Positions 25,120-37,100 of a DNA stretch of 64,000 nucleotides are shown in pieces. The stretch comes from Actinernus sp. WN-2022. Taxonomy: Eukaryota; Cnidaria; Anthozoa; Actiniaria; Actinernidae. The stretch lies in contig JAOWCC010000936.1 of the NCBI GenBank assembly GCA_030867875.1, positions 81,005,032 through 81,069,031 on the forward strand, written 5' to 3'. Both the position numbers and the translations under genes were made by a program. Positions within the stretch are counted from its first letter, which is position 1; every line of letters starts with the position of its first letter. Under the pieces are notes generated by a model. It did not search any database. It was not told the origin of the DNA and was given only the letters and a program-made list of their open reading frames with translations.

Positions 25120-28100
25120 ATCTGGTCGGATTTTGAATCCTCAACCTCCTGTACGACAGACCGGCCCTTAACCTGGCTGTATGAGACTGAGTAATGGCAC
25201 CTGAGAACTCCAGCAGTAGCCAGCTTCTAATGAAACCTTTGCATGCATGCGACTGTATGATATGTAAATACCACTACAAGGTTTCCAAGGATGCAACAAT
25301 CACCAGTACTGAATGCTTGGGCTTGAATCTTATATCTCTTTCCCTCGGAGGAGGGGGGAGGGGGGGGGGGGGGGGGGGGGGGGGGGTAGATGGCAGCTTC
25401 TAATGACAGAGTAGTGGGGCACAGCAGGTTATAAATGTAATATGTTGGTATTAAAACAATGCTCTCTTAAAGGTTTCTGTTACACCTACCGTGGAGGAAG
25501 AAGCTGTGCAATGAAGGAAGGAAACCCTTTTGGACCTTTTTGGGACCATTTTAATGTTAACTTTGATGAGTACAGGGAGCATTCAGGTCTGCTTTGGAAC
25601 ACAGGAGATGACTGGGCTAGGGACGAATGGAATAAAAGGTGAGACCTCTTGTGTGAGAGAAATTTGTGAAAATTTATTACTTCCATTTGAAAATACTTTT
25701 AGACTTTATATGATTCAAAATAATGCATTGTCAATGTAACCCAATCACTGATTGTTTTTATGGTAAGTCAAAAAGATGTTATCAATACACTCAGAGCTAT
25801 TTTGTTCTGATGTGAAAAGTTAGCTACTCTTTGCATCTCATGGTGGAAATTAAGCCACCCTTAAGAACTTTTAAATTTCTCAAAATCTGATGCATATGTT
25901 GTGGTTTCAAAAAAAAAATTGGTATGAGATTTCTCATACCAGTTTCAAATTTTCATACTAGTTTCAATTTTTCATACTGGTTTCAAATTTTCATACTGGT
26001 TTTATTTTTTTCAATCCAAGATTCTAAAAAGGGATTTAATTTTTTTGGGGATTCATAAAAAAAAAAGGGGTTTAGTTTTTTTTTTGGGGGGGGGGGAATT
26101 TAAAAAAAAAAAAAAGTCACCCACCCCTCCCCTACAAAATACTTTTTTACAACCCACCCCTCCCATCTACGCTTTCTCCCCTCCCATCTCCTATTTCTCC
26201 CCTCCCTTCCTATTTCCATCTCCTTTTTTCCTTGTCCCCCCTGATCTTACTTACTTATCACTTGCCTTGGCGGTCACCCATCCACTTACTAACCTCACCC
26301 GGTCGGGCTTAACTTCAGCTTCTCGATGAACCAGTCGTCTAACGCAATGCGCCACAGAAGCACTTGTTGATTTGAACACCATCATTTATTGTATAAGTGA
26401 CTAATCGTCGAACCCAGTCCCTCTCCTTATGCTAATTTGTTTCCAGTCTCTTAATTTTATTCGTGCATGCGCACTACTAACAAAATCGGACTTGAAACTT
26501 TGAAAAGTAGTGGACGATCGATGCGATCTACAGACGGTAAATATGGCAACTGGAGGCGAAGTTGAACATCTAGAAGAGTTGTGTGTCGACCGTGAAACTT
26601 TCGACAAAGCAATAACAGAACTGAAACTACAGAAGAGAAGCAAAACATCGCCTCTGAACTTCTTTCTTGAAGACCAATTCTATGAAAAAGCGAAGGAATT
26701 TCTGAAAGCCCAGAACGAACCTGCCTCCCCCAAACCTGTGGAACTTACTAAAATTGAAGAAAAAACTGTAAAAAGAAAAAAATGGACCTATGCAAACAAC
26801 AAACTATTCACCCCAGAAAGAAAAGAAGTAATTCCAAAGTCGAAACTCTACGATGCATTATCGCTAGCTCACACACGTGTTGCACACCGCGGACGACAAA
26901 AAACATGGAAGTGGATCCAAGATAACTATTCCGAAATCAACAATACGGTAATAAACTGTTTTGTTAAGATGTGCAAACTCCATGCTGAGCAAAAAACTGT
27001 AACAGACAGAGTTAAGCAAGTAAACACGCCATTACAAGCAGACCAATTTCTCAATTTAATAGAAATAGATTTAATGGACTTTCGAAACTGCCCTTGTACT
27101 TGTTCTGAACCGCACAAATGGGTAATCAATATTATTGATCATCACACCAAATTCCTTTACGTTCAACCAATACATTCCAAGACAGCTGAACAAGTACTAA
27201 CTGTTCTAGCCACCTTCTGTACAACTTATGGGTATCCCAAGAAGATAATCACTGACAACGGATTAGAGTTCAAAAACAAGAAATTGCAGTCATTTGCCAA
27301 AGATAATGGCATTAAACTCGCTCATGGTTCACCCAGAACACCAACAACCCAAGGATTAGTGGAGCGAGCTAACCGAACCTGGAAAGAAAACATGAGATCG
27401 ATCCTGATGAGCAGATCTGATACACAACTAAAAGACTGGTGCAAACATACGATGGATGCCAGTTATGTTATGAACATTACACATCACAGGGCAATTAACC
27501 AAACACCATATGAGGCTGTCTTTGGCTTTAAAGCCCATAGAGAACAACTTAACAACTCTCAAGAATTGGAACTAATAATTGATGAAGAAGTCCTTGCCCC
27601 AGAACCAAAGCGGCAAAAAATAATACAACATCAAGCCAAGTACAATGAAGAAATGATTGAACAAACTCGATCAAGATTAAACAAGAAAAAAATTAAAGTT
27701 GATGACATTGTTTCAATAGAAATACCTCGTCCAGACAAAACAACACCACTCCACCCAAGGATGCTCATGGGAAAAGTCCTTTCAGTAGAACAGCACAATT
27801 ATTGTAAAGTAGTCACTCAATTTGGAATCATCAAAGGAACAATTGCACCAGCACGATTATACCACTGTACATCAACTAATTTTGAGAACTTCATATATGA
27901 CAAACAAGTAGCATTTACAGAAGCATGTAAAAAAGCTGAAAATCAGAAGTAACTATTAAATTAAAACAACAAAGAATGTAATCCTTCAATGGCCTGCATG
28001 ACAACTAATACAAATCCTAACCCTACATTTAAAAACACCCTAACCGTCCACAACGGGTGCTCATTGATTTAGGGTGTTTAGAGCTAGTCACTAAATAACA

Positions 28101-31100
28101 AAAGACTAATCCTTCAATGGCCTGCATGACAACTAGCTAATACAAATCCTAACCCTACATTTAAAAACACCCTAACCGTCCACAACGGGTGCTCATTGAT
28201 TTAGGGTGTTTAGAGCTAGTCACTAAATAACAAAAGACTAATCCTTCGATGGCCTGCATGACAACTAATACAAATCCTAACCCTACATTTAAAAACACCC
28301 TAACCGTCCACAACGGGTGCTCATTGATTTAGGGTGTTTAGAGCTAGTCACTAAATAACAAAAGACTAATCCTTCGATGGCCTGCATGACAACTAATACA
28401 AATCCTAACCCTACATTTAAAAACACCCTAACCGTCCACAACGGGTGCTCATTGATTTAGGGTGTTTAGAGCTAGTCACTAAATAACAAAAGACTAATCC
28501 TTCAATGGCCTGCATGACAACTAGCTAATACAAATCCTAACCCTACATTTAAAAACACCCTAACCGTCCACAACGGGTGCTCATTGATTTAGGGTGTTTA
28601 GAGCTAGTCACTAAATAACAAAAGACTAATCCTTCGATGGCCTGCATGACAACTAATACAAATCCTAACCCTACATTTAAAAACACCCTAACCGTCCACA
28701 ACGGGTGCTCATTGATTTAGGGTGTTTAGAGCTTCATGTAGTCACAAATTTAGCAGCTAGTCCCTAACATTAGGCATTTAGAGCTAGTCACTAATTTAGG
28801 GCTAAGTCACTAAACAACCTTCAATAGTCATACATGTACATGTATGAACTAATCCAAACCTTAATGTAACCCAACATACAACAAAAACAAGATACATGTA
28901 AGGTATTTTTATTGCCAAATACTTTGGTAGAACTTGATATGTTCTTGCTGTAATGCCATCCTCAACCTAAACACAAGGAACTATGAAAAAGTTATACTGG
29001 TTTAGGAATTCTGAAAATTTGAAACCAGTATGAAAATTTGAAACCAGTATGAAAATTTGAAACTAGTATGAAAATTTGAAACCAGTATCAGAAATCTCAT
29101 ACCAATAATAATTTGAAACCACAACACATACATGCATATATAATTAACATATACAAACATTTTGTAATACACCTGTCACATGTACACTGTATGGTAATAG
29201 CTGGTTTTCTAACTTGATGATTTCTACTGCTATTCCAGCATCAATGTTAGCCTGTATAGACCAGTTTATGGTTCATGCGCAGTTGTACAAATGTTTTGTT
29301 TATTTGGCAGGCAGGCAGATGTCAGACAAATATGGTGGCCCACCAGTTGAAACAAAAGACTTGAACAACTGCGCATGAACCGTAAACTGGTCTATTGTAG
29401 TTGTTCTAATGAGGCAAGGGAGGGCAGTTGTGCCCATTAATTGGAGGTCAAGATATGTTGAATATGGGCAATCTGTTCTTCCTTCCTCTCTCTTATTTTA
29501 CTTTTTAACAATACATGTAGGCCCATTTAGCATTAAAAGTTACTACTGTGTGATTACTGCAGATACATTTACTTATCACTGAATGTGTAAAATATTGTGA
29601 ATATTAACCCATCTTGCCACTGCAGGTATTTATGAATATTTAACATTAAGATGAGGCTAGTGATAAGTAAATGTGTCTGTAGTCATCCTGTGTTAATTAT
29701 TGAATGTGAAACTGTACTATAATTGTAGCAGTAACTAATTTGAAGATTGCTTGGTGTTATTTTATTACATACACTAGATACCCACCATCGGAGTATCCTG
29801 TCCTAGCCCTGATGGGCTCTCCTGGCTCATTCCCATGTGACGAGGGTAACAGATGGATACAGAAGTTCATCAAGTGGTCTCCTGATATTAACAAGAAAGC
29901 AGACACATTTATTAGTAAAGTTCTCCCTAAAGGGCCATATGTTGGCATTCACCTTAGAAATGGAATAGACTTTGTAAGTACAAATATACAATACAATACT
30001 TTATTTAATGTGGAGGAAATGCTTAGCTATAAGCTAATTTACAGATGTTCCACAAATAAATTCAAATTCAAAAAACATAATATATAGGGGAATTTAGAGA
30101 TTAACAATTTAAAAGACAGTCTATATCAATTGAGAAATATATACAAGTTAAAAGATTAAAAAGATTGTAATAAGCACTATAATATATATAATTATGTAAT
30201 AAAATATAAAAATAGACTAAAATTGAAGTTTGCGAATATATGTCTGCATTAAATTTGTACCGGCCATGGCTCCGATCTCGTTTGGTAATTTGTTCCATAG
30301 TTTGACCGCAAAATATCGCCATGATCTAATAAGCCGAATTTCGTTGTCTTTACCTTTGGCAGAGTCAAAATATTATCACCCCTAAGATTCTTAATGAGAC
30401 TAAGTCCTTAATACATAATGGGGCTTTGTTGCTTAGACAGTTATTTATGGTAATCAACATGTCTTGCATACGTCGATTTCCTAGTGTCTGAGTGCAAAGT
30501 AAGTATGTTTTTTTTGTTCCTGGAAATGAAGTGGTTATAGTGAACATTTAAAAAAGTGGTTGGTTAAAGTGGTTTGTACGTGGTCAGTAAGTGGTTGGTG
30601 GTACTGTATGTGTTCAGTACATGGTTGGTACATGTATGTGTTCAGTAAATGGTTAGTGATGTGTGTTCAGTAAGTGGTTGGTGGCATGTGTAGGTAGTTG
30701 GTGGTATGTGTTCAGTAAGTGGTTGGTGGTATATGTTCAGTAAGTGGTTTGTAAGTGGTCATTAAGGTTGGTGGTAATGTGTTCAGTAAGTGGTTGGTGG
30801 TAATGTGTTCAGTAAGTGGTTGGTGGTATGTGTTCAGTAAGTGGTTTTTAAGAGGTCATTAAGGTTGGTGGTAATGTGTTCAGTAAGTGGTTTGTAAGTG
30901 GTCATTAAGGTTGGTGGTAATGTGTTCAGTAAGTGGTTGGTAATAATGTGTTCAGTAAGTGGTTGGTGGTATGTGTTCAGTAAGTGGTTTTTAAGAGGTC
31001 ATTAAGGTTGGTGGTAATGTGTTCAGTAAGTGGTTTGTAAGTGGTCATTAAGGTTGGTAATAATGTGTTCAGTAAGTGGTTGGTAATAATGTATTCAGTA

Positions 31101-34100
31101 AGTGGTTGGTGGTAATGTGTTCAGTAAGTGGTTGGTGGTATGTGTTCAGTAAGTGGTTTTTAAGAGGTCATTAAGGTTGGTGGTAATGTGTTCAGTAAGT
31201 GGTTTGTAAGTGGTCATTAAGGTTGGTAATAATGTGTTCAGTAAGTGGTTGGTAATAATGTGTTCAGTAAGTGGTTGGTGGTATGTGTTCAGTAAGTGGT
31301 TGGTGGTAATGTGTTCAGTAAGTGGTTTGTAAGTGGTCATTAAGGTTGGTAATAATGTGTTCAGTAAGTGGTTGGTAATAATGTGTTCAGTAAGTGGTTG
31401 GTGGTAATGTGTTCAGTAAGTGGTTGGTGGTAATGTGTTCAGTAAGTGGTTTGTAAGTGGTCATTAAGGTTGGTAATAATGTGTTCAGTAAGTGGTTGGT
31501 AATAATGTGTTCAGTAAGTGGTTGGTAATAATGTGTTCAGTAAGTGGTTGGTGGTATGTGTTCAGTAAGTGGTTTTTAAGAGGTCATTAAGGTTGGTGGT
31601 AATGTGTTCAGTAAGTGGTTTGTAAGTGGTCATTAAGGTTGGTGGTAATGTGTTCAGTAAGTGGTTGGTAATAATGTGTTCAGTAAGTGGTTGGTGGTAT
31701 GTGTTCAGTAAGTGGTTTTTAAGAGGTCATTAAGGTTGGTGGTAATGTGTTCAGTAAGTGGTTTGTAAGTGGTCATTAAGGTTGGTAATAATGTGTTCAG
31801 TAAGTGGTTGGTAATAATGTGTTCAGTAAGTGGTTGGTGGTAATGTGTTCAGTAAGTGGTTTGTAAGTGGTCATTAAGGTTGGTAATAATGTGTTCAGTA
31901 AGTGGTTGGTGGTAATGTGTTCAGTAAGTGGTTGGTGGTATGTGTTCAGTAAGTGGTTTTTAAGAGGTCATTAAGGTTGGTGGTAATGTGTTCAGTAAGT
32001 GGTTTGTAAGTGGTCATTAAGGTTGGTAATAATGTGTTCAGTAAGTGGTTGGTGGTATGTGTTCAGTAAGTGGTTTGTAAGTGGCCATTAAGGTTGGTAA
32101 TAATGTGTTCAGTAAGTGGTTGGTGGTGATGTGTTCAGTAAGTGGTTGGTGGTAATTAATGTGTTGGCTTGAAAATCTTTCCTGATAGTTTTGAAATTCT
32201 TTCCTGTTTGCATATATGTACATTTAAAGAAAAAAAGCTAGCTGAGTAAATCCACTCTAATTTTGACCATGAAGTGCAAATGATTTAATGGTGTTATGTT
32301 TTTTTTATAGAAAGGTGCATGTGAACACGTAAAGGACTCCACCAACCTGTTTTCCTCTACACAATGTATCAAGCCTGGATCTAACAAGAAGCTAACTTAT
32401 GACATGTGTCTTCCACCTGAAAAAGAAATACTGAAAAGAACAAAGAAGACAGTCAAGAAACTCAAAGCTAAGAGTGTATTTGTAGCTACAGATAACAACC
32501 CCCTTCTTGAGAAATTAACCAAGGCCCTTAAAAAACTGGAGGTGAGAAATTTTAAATAAGTAGTAGTTATATTGTTATATAAAAGTGTGGTAACTAATAA
32601 TGTTGAGCTGTGATGTACAGTAGTGTCAGTGACATTAAAGCACTTTGTACAATCGCCTCACCTCTGTGACCTGGGCTCGATTCCCAGTTGCAGCGCCACA
32701 TGTGAGTTGAGTTTGTTGGTATCTCACCCTTGCTCTGAGGTTTTTTTTCCTGGTTGTCTGGTTTTCCTGCCTCCTCAAAAATCAATTCAAATTCGACCCA
32801 GGAATCATTGTCCTAGCAGACCCCTTGTGTGGTGAACTAGAAGACTAGACATGTAATTAAAATTGTTATTTTTTAAAGTTTGTATGTCTGAAATTAAATC
32901 TAAACAAGTTATTGCATGTTCAAATTTGTATATTCAAGAAAATGCTGATGATAAAATACATGAAGTAGAGATCTTTTCAACACATTTCATGTTATGAGGT
33001 GATGTGGCTAACAGCAGAGATGGCTGTAGGTTTGTGAAGAACCAGTTGCAATCAAGGAGATAACCTAAAGAGCAAACACTCACACCAACCTACAAAGCTC
33101 CTCCAAAGGCAACTCTATCTCCATTGGTCACTCTAAGTCTCCCTGTGGGGAAATGGATGCAGAGAACTGAGGCGAGAGTATGGGTCTCCATTGGTCACTC
33201 TAAGTCGCTCTAAGTCTCCCTGTGGGGAAATGGACACGGAGAACTGGGGCGAGACTATGAGTCTCCATTGGTCGCTCTAGGTCTCCCTGTGGGGAAATGG
33301 ACACAGAGAACTGAGGCGAGACTATGAGTCTCCATTGGTCGCTCTAGGTCTCCCTGTGGGGAAATGGATGCAGAGAACTGAGGCGAGAGTATGGGTCTCC
33401 ATTGGTCACTCTAAGTCGCTCTAAGTCTCCCTGTGGGGAAATGGACACGGAGAACTGGGGCGAGACTATGAGTCTCCATTGGTCGCTCTAGGTCTCCCTG
33501 TGGGGAAATGGACACGGAGAACTGAGGCGAGACTATGAGTCTCCATTGGTCGCTCTAGGTCTCCCTGTGGGGAAATGGACACGGAGAACTGAGGCGAGAC
33601 TATGAGTCTCCATTGGTCACTCTAAGTCTCCCTGTGGGGAAATGGACACGGAGAACTGAGGCGAGACTATCAGTCTCCATTGGTCACTCTAAGTCTCCCT
33701 GTGGAGAAATGGACACGGAGAACTGAGGCGAGACTATGAGTCTCCATTGGTCGCTCTAGGTCTCCCTGTGCCCTGTGGGGAAATGGACACGGAGAACTGA
33801 GGCGAGACTACAAGTCTCCATTGGTCACTCTAAGTCTCCCTGTGGGGAAATGGACACGGAGAACTGAGGCGAGACTGAGTCTCCATTGGTCACTCTAAGT
33901 CACTAAGTCTCCCTGTGGGGAAATGGACACGGAGAACTGAGGCGAGACTATGAGTCTCCATTGGTCACTCTAAATCTCCCTGTGGGGAAATGGACACGGA
34001 GAACTGAGGCGAGACTATGAGTCTCCATTGGTCACTCTAAGTCTCCCTGTGGGGAAATGGACACGGAGAACTGAGGCGAGACTATGAGTCTCCATTGGTC

Positions 34101-37100
34101 ACTCTAAGTCTCCCTGTGGGGAAATGGACACGGAGAACTGAGGCGAGACTATGAGTCTCCATTGGTCGCTCTAGGTCTCCCTGTGCCCTGTGGGGAAATG
34201 GACACGGAGAACTGAGGCGAGACTGAGTCTCCATTGGTCACTCTAAGTCACTCTAAGTCTCCCTGTGGGGAAATGGACACGGAGAACTGAGGCGAGACTA
34301 TCAGTCTCCATTGGTCACTCTAAGTCTCCCTGTGGGGAAATGGACACGGAGAACTGAGGCGAGACTATGAGTCTCCATTGGTCACTCTAAGTCTCCCTGT
34401 GGGGAAATGGACACGGAGAACTGAGGCGAGACTATGAGTCTCCATTGGTCGCTCTAGGTCTCCCAGTGGGGAAATGGACACGGAGAACTGAGGCGAGACT
34501 ATGAGTCTCCATTGGTCACTCTAAGTCTCCCTGTGGGGAAATGGATACGGAGAACTGAGGCGAGACTAAAAGTCTCCATTGGTCACTCTAAGTCTCCCTG
34601 TGGGGAAATGGACACGGAGAACTGAGGCGAGACTATGAGTCTCCATTGGTCACTCTAAGTCTCCCTGTGGGGAAATGGACACGGAGAACTGAGGCGAGAC
34701 TACGAGTCTCCATTGGTCACTCTAAGTCACTCTAAGTCTCCCTGTAGGGAAATGGACACGGAGAACTGAGGCGAGACTATGAGTCTCCATTGGTCACTCT
34801 AAGTCACTCTAAGTCTCCCTGTAGGGAAATGGACACGGAGAACTGAGGCGAGACTATGAGTCTCCATTGGTCACTCTAAGTCACTCTAAGTCTCCCTGTA
34901 GGGAAATGGACACGGAGAACTGAGGCGAGACTATGAGTCTCCATTGGTCGCTCTAGGTCTCCCTGTGGGGAAATGGACACGGAGAACTGAGGCGAGACTA
35001 CGAGTCTCCATTGGTCACTCCATTGAGTCTCCATTGGTCATTGGGTCTCCATTGGTCATTGGTTACTTTTTTTGCTTTTTTTGCTTTATATTAACGACTT
35101 GCCAAATTGCGATTTAATGTCTAATGTCCGTATGTATGCAGACGACACCAACTTTACTTTTGCCTCTAGCAACCAGGAGGAGTTTCTCTCTGCTATGAAT
35201 AATGATCTAATTAGTGTGCAAGAATGGCTTATCGCCAATAAATTAAGTCTAAATACTACTAAAACTAAATGCATGTTTCTTGGAACGCGCACCAAACTTG
35301 CCCCAATACCTGATGATCCGAACGTAAGCACAAATGGCAGTCAAATCGATAGAGTTAAATCTTATAAATGTCTTGGTGTTCACGTCGATGAGTTTCTTAC
35401 ATGGGAGACTCATATTGACAACATTTCTAAAAAGATTGCCAAGGCACTTGGTATTTTACGAAGCCTTAAGCCATTCGTGCCTTATAATCTTTTAATTTCT
35501 ATCTATAATTCACTGATAGCCTCACATTGTGATTATTGTAGCACTGTCTGGGGAAGTCTGGGTAAAGGCCTTTCTCAGAAACTTCAAAAACTTCAAAACA
35601 GAGCTGCTAGAATCATTACAGGCTCTAATTATGACGTTAGATCAAAAGACATCTTAGCCATGCTTAATTGGAAAGACTTAGAAGAACGACGCCACTGCCA
35701 ATTGGGAAGCGTTATGTACAAAACTATGAATAACCAAGTTCCGCCATATCTAACTGATTTATTTACCAAAACAAGCACAATTCATCAGCATAGTTTGCGC
35801 CGTTCTCAGAATAGTCTCTTCATTACAAGACCCAACACCGAAGCCCTAAAAAAGAGTTTTTCATACAGAGGGGCATCTCTATGGAACAGTCTACCTAAAG
35901 TAGCACAAGAGGCTACAAGTATTTAACAGTTTTCTAAATACTTGTAGCCTCTTTTTTAATTCTACCGCATCATTTTTTAGTATTTAAGAAGCCAACATAT
36001 TTAAATAGAATATTCTTATTTTTTATTACCTAATTATTATTAATCTTGTCAATATTATTATTGTTATCATTAACTTAGAACTAAACACACGGCTCTCTGG
36101 AAGAGCATCTTTGTAATTTTCATGATGAATGAGACTCCGTGTATAAATAAAGAGTATATATGTATGTAGTATGTATGTACTCTAAGTCTCCCTGTGGGGA
36201 AATGGACACGGAGAACTGAGGCGAGACTATGAGTCTCCATTGGTCACTCTAAGTCACTCTAAGTCTCCCTGTGGGGAAATGGACACGGAGAACTGAGGCG
36301 AGACTATGAGTCTCCATTGGTCGCTCTAGGTCTCCCTGTGGGGAAATGGACACGGAGAACTGAGGCGAGACTATGAGTCTCCATTGGTCGCTCTAGGTCT
36401 CCCTGTGGGGAAATGGACACGGAGAACTGAGGCGAGACTGAGTCTCCATTGGTCACTCTAAGTCTCCCTGTGGGGAAATGGACACGGAGAACTGAGGCGA
36501 GACTATGAGTCTCCATTGGTCACTCTAAGTCTCCCTGTGGGGAAATGGACACGGAGAACTGAGGCGAGACTATAAGTCTCCATTGGTCGCTCTAGGTCTC
36601 CCTGTGGGGAAATGGACACGGAGAACTGAGGCGAGACTATGAGTCTCCATTGGTCACTCTAAGTCTCCCTGTGGGGAAATGGATACGGAGAACTGAGGCG
36701 AGACTATCAGTCTCCATTGGTCGCTCTAGGTCTCCCTGTGGGGAAATGGACACGGAGAACTGAGGCGAGACTATGAGTCTCCATTGATCACTCTAAGTCA
36801 CTCTAAGTCTCCCTGTGGGGAAATGGACACGGAGAACTGAGGCGAGACTATGAGTCTCCATTGGTCACTCTAGGTCTCCCTGTGGGGAAATGGACACGGA
36901 GAACTGAGGCGAGACTATGAGTCTCCATTGGTCGCTCTAGGTCTCCCTGTGGGGAAATGGACACGGAGAACTGAGGCGAGACTGAGTCTCCATTGGTCAC
37001 TCTAAGTCTCCCTGTGGGGAAATGGACACGGAGAACTGAGGCGAGACTATGAGTCTCCATTGGTCACTCTAAGTCTCCCTGTGGGGAAATGGACACGGAG

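Larger units (their letters stand above)
25897..29126 (+). mobile_element. Complete 3.23-kb Ginger-type DNA transposon
   Basis: Inverted repeats of about 105 bp begin TGTTGTGGTTTCAAA at 25897 and end TTTGAAACCACAACA at 29126. They are flanked by the 4-bp duplication CATA (25893-25896 and 29127-29130). TGT…ACA ends, a 4-bp duplication and an integrase-like transposase match the Ginger group of cut-and-paste elements related to Gypsy integrases. Each end contains about four iterations of tttcaaattttcatactgg and a ggtatgaga…tctcatacc palindrome, likely transposase-binding sites. Inside, in order, are homopolymer-rich DNA, a 5S/tRNA-like segment, the transposase ORF and a ~128-bp tandem array. 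It lies in POFUT1 intron 4 in the sense orientation. Confidence 0.92.

Noticed and set aside
26401..26648. Minus-strand ORFs overlapping the Ginger transposase start
   Set aside because: They are shadows of the transposase frame with low-complexity composition.
26510..27952. LTR retrotransposon or endogenous retroviral integrase
   Set aside because: No LTRs, reverse transcriptase, protease or gag are present. The flanks are TIRs with a 4-bp duplication, so a DNA transposon fits.
36304..37060. Two 70-codon minus-strand ORFs beginning [14 protein letters not shown]
   Set aside because: They come from the 67-bp minisatellite, are duplicated with it and have no independent support.
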